Made by a program: the position numbers and the translations under genes
The notes under the pieces: model-generated
The model's database searches: none
Told to the model about the DNA's origin: nothing
Seen by the model: the letters and a program-made list of their open reading frames with translations, nothing else
Shown here: positions 60,750 through 64,000 of the stretch, in pieces
Layout of the letters: each line of letters begins with the position of its first letter
How positions within the stretch are numbered: position 1 is the stretch's first letter
NCBI RefSeq assembly: GCF_900120375.1
Contig: NZ_LT635480.1
Span: 124,001 to 188,000 of the forward strand
Length of the DNA stretch: 64,000 nt
From: Ndongobacter massiliensis
GTDB taxonomy: Bacteria > Bacillota > Clostridia > Tissierellales > Peptoniphilaceae
Direction: 5' to 3'

Positions 60750-61940
60750 ATGGATTGGAAGAAGATGGCGCAAAAATATGAAAATGAGATTATTGCAACA
60801 ACACAGGAGCTGTTGCAAATCCCGTCCAAGTCCACGGAAGAAGGGGACATTGCCCGGTATGTGCAGGAGAAGATGCACGAACTGGGCTATGACAAAGTAG
60901 AAGTCGATCAGTTTGGTAACGTTTTTGGTACCATGAAGGGAACGGGAAACGGTCCGTCACTGATGCTCAACTGCCATATGGATACGGTGGATGAGGGGGA
61001 TGTATCGAAGTGGAAGTATCCGCCGTTCAGCGGGGAGATTGCCGAAGGAAAGATCTGGGGCCGCGGCGCATCGGACACCAAGGGAACCATGGCCGTTCAG
61101 ATCTGGGCACCGGCGATTTTACGCAAGGAAGGCGTCGAACTCAAGGGCGATATCGTGACGGCCTGTGTGATTTCTGAGGAAATTGCCGGGTTTGGCGCGA
61201 TGCTGCACACGCAGGCGGGCACGCATTTGACCGACTATGCGATTCTAGGCGAAGCGACGGAGAATCAACTTGCGATTGGAAACCGCGGACGTTTTTGCGC
61301 GGTGATCACCATCGACGGAAAGTCCTGTCATGCATCCATCCCGCAAACCGGAAAGAATCCCTTTGATTTTCTAACAGAACTGTTGCCACGCCTGAAAGAG
61401 GTGGAAATGGGTCGGGACGAGCTCTTCGGAGAATCGACGATGTCCATCACGCGTCTGGTCTCTTCCGAACCGGGCAGCAATGTCATTCCGAACACCATTG
61501 AAATGTACGTGGATTTTCGCAGCTCCACGGCGGATCCGGAGGATGTTGCCTTAGCGAAGATTCAGGCGGCGATTGATGCCGTCCCGCTGGAAGGGTTCCG
61601 TGTAAATTTGCGTGCTCTATACTTTCCCATTACCACCTACACCGGATACGAAGGCGAAGGATACCAGGGCGAATATCCGTTTTCGATTGCCAAAGACGAT
61701 CCTTTCGTCGTTCTTTGCAAAAAGACGCTGGAAGAGGCCCTTGGGAAGCCCATCGACATGTATCCGTGGAAATTTGCGACCGACGCCGGCCATTACGCAG
61801 CCAAGGGCGTGAAGTGTATCGGCTACTCGCCGGCGGAGATTGTACTCTGCCACACGACGAGCGACAATATCGACATTGCGATGCAAAAAGAAGGCACCGC
61901 GGGTTATTTGGCGCTGATTCCCGCGATTGTCAATCAATAA
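60750..61940 (+). CDS. M20 family metallopeptidase (YgeY/ArgE/DapE-like)
   Basis: A 396-residue zinc amidohydrolase. LNCHMDTVDEGD holds the first zinc His and catalytic Asp, WGRGASDTKGTMA the bridging Asp, CVISEEIAGFGA the catalytic Glu pair, and LCHTTSDNIDI the last His. A dimerisation domain lies at about 180-290 (GRFCAVITIDGKSCHASIPQ). ATG 60750 follows GAAAGGAG. It is co-transcribed with a YfcC-type carrier, so it probably hydrolyses an imported peptide or acylated amino acid. Confidence 0.9.
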   Translation: MDWKKMAQKYENEIIATTQELLQIPSKSTEEGDIARYVQEKMHELGYDKVEVDQFGNVFGTMKGTGNGPSLMLNCHMDTVDEGDVSKWKYPPFSGEIAEGKIWGRGASDTKGTMAVQIWAPAILRKEGVELKGDIVTACVISEEIAGFGAMLHTQAGTHLTDYAILGEATENQLAIGNRGRFCAVITIDGKSCHASIPQTGKNPFDFLTELLPRLKEVEMGRDELFGESTMSITRLVSSEPGSNVIPNTIEMYVDFRSSTADPEDVALAKIQAAIDAVPLEGFRVNLRALYFPITTYTGYEGEGYQGEYPFSIAKDDPFVVLCKKTLEEALGKPIDMYPWKFATDAGHYAAKGVKCIGYSPAEIVLCHTTSDNIDIAMQKEGTAGYLALIPAIVNQ

Positions 61941-61963
61941 CAGCGTAGAGAAAGGACAGAAAG

Positions 61964-63370
61964 ATGGAGAAGAAACCGAAGCAAAAAAAGTCAATCAATA
62001 TTAACCCCTTTGTATTGATTTTTTGCGTGGTCGTTGTAGCAGGTCTTTTGAGTTTTATCATTCCGCCCGGCACGCTGGAAAACGGTGTATACACGGAGTT
62101 GCCGCGCAATCCCCTGAATTTCAACAATATTTTCAATATCTTCCGTGCGATTCCGTACGGCATTAAAGACTCCGCCAACATTATGATTTTGATTCTCATC
62201 GTCGGCGGCGCACTGGAAATTTACAAGCGCACCGGCGCAATCGACAACGGCATCTCTTCGATGGTGCGAACCTTCGGCGGGAAATCCCAAATGATCGTTC
62301 TGATCGTCTTTACCGTTGCCTTCTCGGTCATCGGCGGATTTTTGGGCTGGATCGAGGTGTTGATCCCCTTTGTACCGCTGGTCGTCGCCGTCATGCTCGC
62401 CATGGGCTTTGACAGCCTCACCGCCGTCGCCGTGTGCATTATAGGTATGATGGCCGGGTTTATGGCGGGGCCGACGAACCTGTTGACCGTCGGCGTATGC
62501 AGCGGGGTTATGGTGAATATGGGCATTGTTCCGCAAGATTACGATGTGTTGACCGGCTTGGAATTTCGTTTAGTTTTATGGGTCATTATCACCATCGTCA
62601 GCGTTCTCTATATCATGCGCTATGCCAAGAAAGTGCAGAAAAATCCGGACAAGAGCTTAGTGCGCGGCATTGACGTCAGCGATGTATCCGTCGATTTGTC
62701 GCAGAATACAGAGAAATTGACAGGAAGGCAGATCATCGTCCTGCTCTCCATCGTTGCCGCCATGGCAATGACCGTCATCGGCATGCGCGTCGGCTTTAAC
62801 GGCGTAAAGTGGATTTTTGATGACGTAGCTGCTATCTTCCTCGCTTCCGGTCTGCTTTCCGGCTTCGTTGGCGGACTTAAACCGGGTGAGATTGCCGATG
62901 CTTTGATTTCCGGCGCAAAAGGCTCGATCGGTGGCGGTTTGGTCGTCGGCTTTGCCCGCGGTGTATTCTGGATTTTGGATACCGCGCAGGTCAATGCAAC
63001 CATCATTCACAGCCTGACCGAGTGGCTGCGCGGCACCTCTCCGCTGGTCGCGGCGATCGGCATCATCCTCATCGTTTCTTTGATCAACGGGCTGATTCCT
63101 TCCGGCTCCGGAAAAGGCGCACTCTTGGCGCCGATTCTCGTACCCTTGGGACTGGAACTCGGTTTGGCGCCGCAGGCGACGGTGCTGGCGTATCAATTCG
63201 GCGACGGCATCACGAACATGTTCTGGTTCAGCTACGGCACATTGCTCATTTTCCTGAGCTACGGCAAAGTGCCCATTCAGAAGTGGTGGCGTTTCTTTGT
63301 GCCGCTGATGTTGATTTTCTTTATCATCGGCTTCATTTCTGTCGGGGTCGCCATCAACGTCGGCATGTGA
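61964..63370 (+). CDS. YfcC family membrane transporter (C4-dicarboxylate anaerobic carrier-like)
   Basis: A 468-residue protein with about 12 hydrophobic helices, starting with a basic cytoplasmic segment KKPKQKKSININP. LLSFIIPPGTLENGVYTELP, then FLGWIEVLIPFVPLVVAVML and NGLIPSGSGKGALLAPILVP are characteristic of the YfcC/ArsB-like superfamily of amino acid or dipeptide carriers. Pairing with the M20 peptidase 23 bp upstream suggests uptake and hydrolysis of the same compound (inference). Confidence 0.9.
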   Translation: MEKKPKQKKSININPFVLIFCVVVVAGLLSFIIPPGTLENGVYTELPRNPLNFNNIFNIFRAIPYGIKDSANIMILILIVGGALEIYKRTGAIDNGISSMVRTFGGKSQMIVLIVFTVAFSVIGGFLGWIEVLIPFVPLVVAVMLAMGFDSLTAVAVCIIGMMAGFMAGPTNLLTVGVCSGVMVNMGIVPQDYDVLTGLEFRLVLWVIITIVSVLYIMRYAKKVQKNPDKSLVRGIDVSDVSVDLSQNTEKLTGRQIIVLLSIVAAMAMTVIGMRVGFNGVKWIFDDVAAIFLASGLLSGFVGGLKPGEIADALISGAKGSIGGGLVVGFARGVFWILDTAQVNATIIHSLTEWLRGTSPLVAAIGIILIVSLINGLIPSGSGKGALLAPILVPLGLELGLAPQATVLAYQFGDGITNMFWFSYGTLLIFLSYGKVPIQKWWRFFVPLMLIFFIIGFISVGVAINVGM

Positions 63371-63393
63371 GAGCTTCTGCTGATTTCTGATGA

Positions 63394-63433
63394 GGGGGCT
63401 GTGTCAGAACGAGCGTTCGACACAGCCCCTTTC
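63394..63433 (+). terminator. terminator after the yfcC-like gene
   Basis: GGGGCTGTGTC (63395-63405) pairs with GACACAGCCCC (63419-63429); GAACG/CGTTC pair inside. TTTC follows. The stem resembles the GCTGTATCG hairpin at 51498, so this type may recur in the genome. Confidence 0.8.
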
Positions 63434-63496
63434 TTAGTTTTGGCTTATTCACCGGTCGGAAAGCGGAAAAAATTTACGGCGCGTATGCTCGGCCCA

Positions 63497-64000
63497 TTAC
63501 GCACAGAAACCTATGCGTTTTGGCATCGATTTTACAGAAATGGCAGGCATTTCAATATCTTCAGCGGTAATGGTAGCGATATCTTTTCTGCGGATGGCAT
63601 CCAAATCCATGGTCATCAAACGGTTGATCTGAGCCATTTTGACTTTTTCAATTACATTTCTAACATATCTCCCATTGCCAAAATCAGGTTCATTTCTTGC
63701 AATATCAAATAAGCGCTTCAATTTGTTGCCGGCCTCGTCTGTAAAGGTCAGATCTTTCTTTGCGGCGATGAGTTTTGCGATCTCATAGAGCGATTCGGTG
63801 TTGTAATCGTTGAACGAAATATGAAACGCAATTCGGGAGCGAAGGCCGGGGTTCTTTTGTAAAAAACCTTCCATCTTGTCGGGATACCCAGCAAAGATTA
63901 CAATAACATCGTCGCGATGATTTTCCATTTCTTGAACGATGGTGTTGATTGCCTCATCACCAAACGAACCATCTCGGTCATCAACAAGAGAATACGCTTC
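63497..64000 (-). CDS. AAA+ ATPase, CbxX/SpoVK type (C-terminal part, 5' end outside window)
   Basis: The frame is open to the window edge; about 167 residues of the C-terminus are visible. The first residues EAYSLVDDRDGSFGDEA follow the Walker B Asp-Glu, VIVIFAGYPDKME is the sensor 1 strand, NPGLRSRI has the arginine finger, and a helical lid with GNGRYVRNVIEKVKMAQINR follows. This is the CbbX/SpoVK group of AAA+ proteins. It is transcribed towards the yfcC-like gene. The rest of the gene decides its exact kind. Confidence 0.88.
   Translation of the reverse strand, partial: EAYSLVDDRDGSFGDEAINTIVQEMENHRDDVIVIFAGYPDKMEGFLQKNPGLRSRIAFHISFNDYNTESLYEIAKLIAAKKDLTFTDEAGNKLKRLFDIARNEPDFGNGRYVRNVIEKVKMAQINRLMTMDLDAIRRKDIATITAEDIEMPAISVKSMPKRIGFCA

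Overview
The window is a chromosomal segment of a Gram-positive bacterium of the Bacillota (Firmicutes). The cell-wall genes ddl-murF, the L31 to release-factor-1 block, AAGGAGG-type ribosome binding sites, a 16S-tRNA-Ile-23S-5S rRNA operon with a long tRNA array, and a TP901-1/A118-like temperate siphophage all fit. Gene content and 16S style suggest an anaerobic Tissierellia/Clostridia lineage, possibly Peptoniphilaceae; the genus cannot be fixed by eye.

Layout. (1) 1-8.5 kb: housekeeping genes, all on +: ddl (3' part), murF, rpmE, prmC, prfA, thyA, glgP and fba; several overlap by a few bases. (2) 8.6-14.8 kb: a complete rRNA operon, with a second promoter before 5S, followed by ten tRNA genes (Asn, Leu, Met, Glu, Asp, Tyr, Gly, Gly, Arg after the Ile in the 16S-23S spacer). 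The 23S gene carries an unusually long stem insertion at helix 45. (3) 14.73-51.34 kb: a complete prophage of about 36.6 kb in the 3' end of tRNA-Arg(ACG), bounded by a 45-bp direct repeat. (4) 51.3-64 kb: host DNA with a lipoprotein, a HAD phosphatase, a glucitol-type PTS operon with an unusual enzyme set, an M20 peptidase with a YfcC-type carrier, and the 3' part of an AAA+ ATPase gene.

The prophage is laid out as integrase, a cargo zone on the lysogenic side, an ImmA/ImmR-type immunity switch with at least four CACTnnnAGTG operators, a cluster of very small DNA-binding proteins (Cro-like, XRE, three ribbon-helix-helix), recombination and replication (SbcC-like ATPase, RecT, MBL-fold protein, initiator, dUTPase, SSB, RusA), a sigma-like late regulator, packaging, head, tail, baseplate, lysis, and a right end with a strong promoter driving a 32-residue hydrophobic peptide that resembles a type I toxin.

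The most unusual part is the cargo zone (16.0-19.7 kb). Three cargo genes (a membrane protein, RhuM, a zinc-ribbon protein) each lie between a copy of the 3' end of immA and a repeated hairpin module. The module occurs four times, and its inner stem differs in sequence while keeping its pairing. This looks like a ladder of cassettes built by repeated recombination next to the immunity genes. A separate, well-bounded structured RNA (about 17402-17500) lies in the same zone.

The host PTS operon (SorC regulator, GutM, SrlA/E/B-type transporter, SAF-domain oxidoreductase, YjbQ protein, TPI-like isomerase, class II aldolase) lacks the sorbitol-6-phosphate dehydrogenase expected for sorbitol use. 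It probably serves another polyol or sugar through a route that cannot be named from sequence alone.
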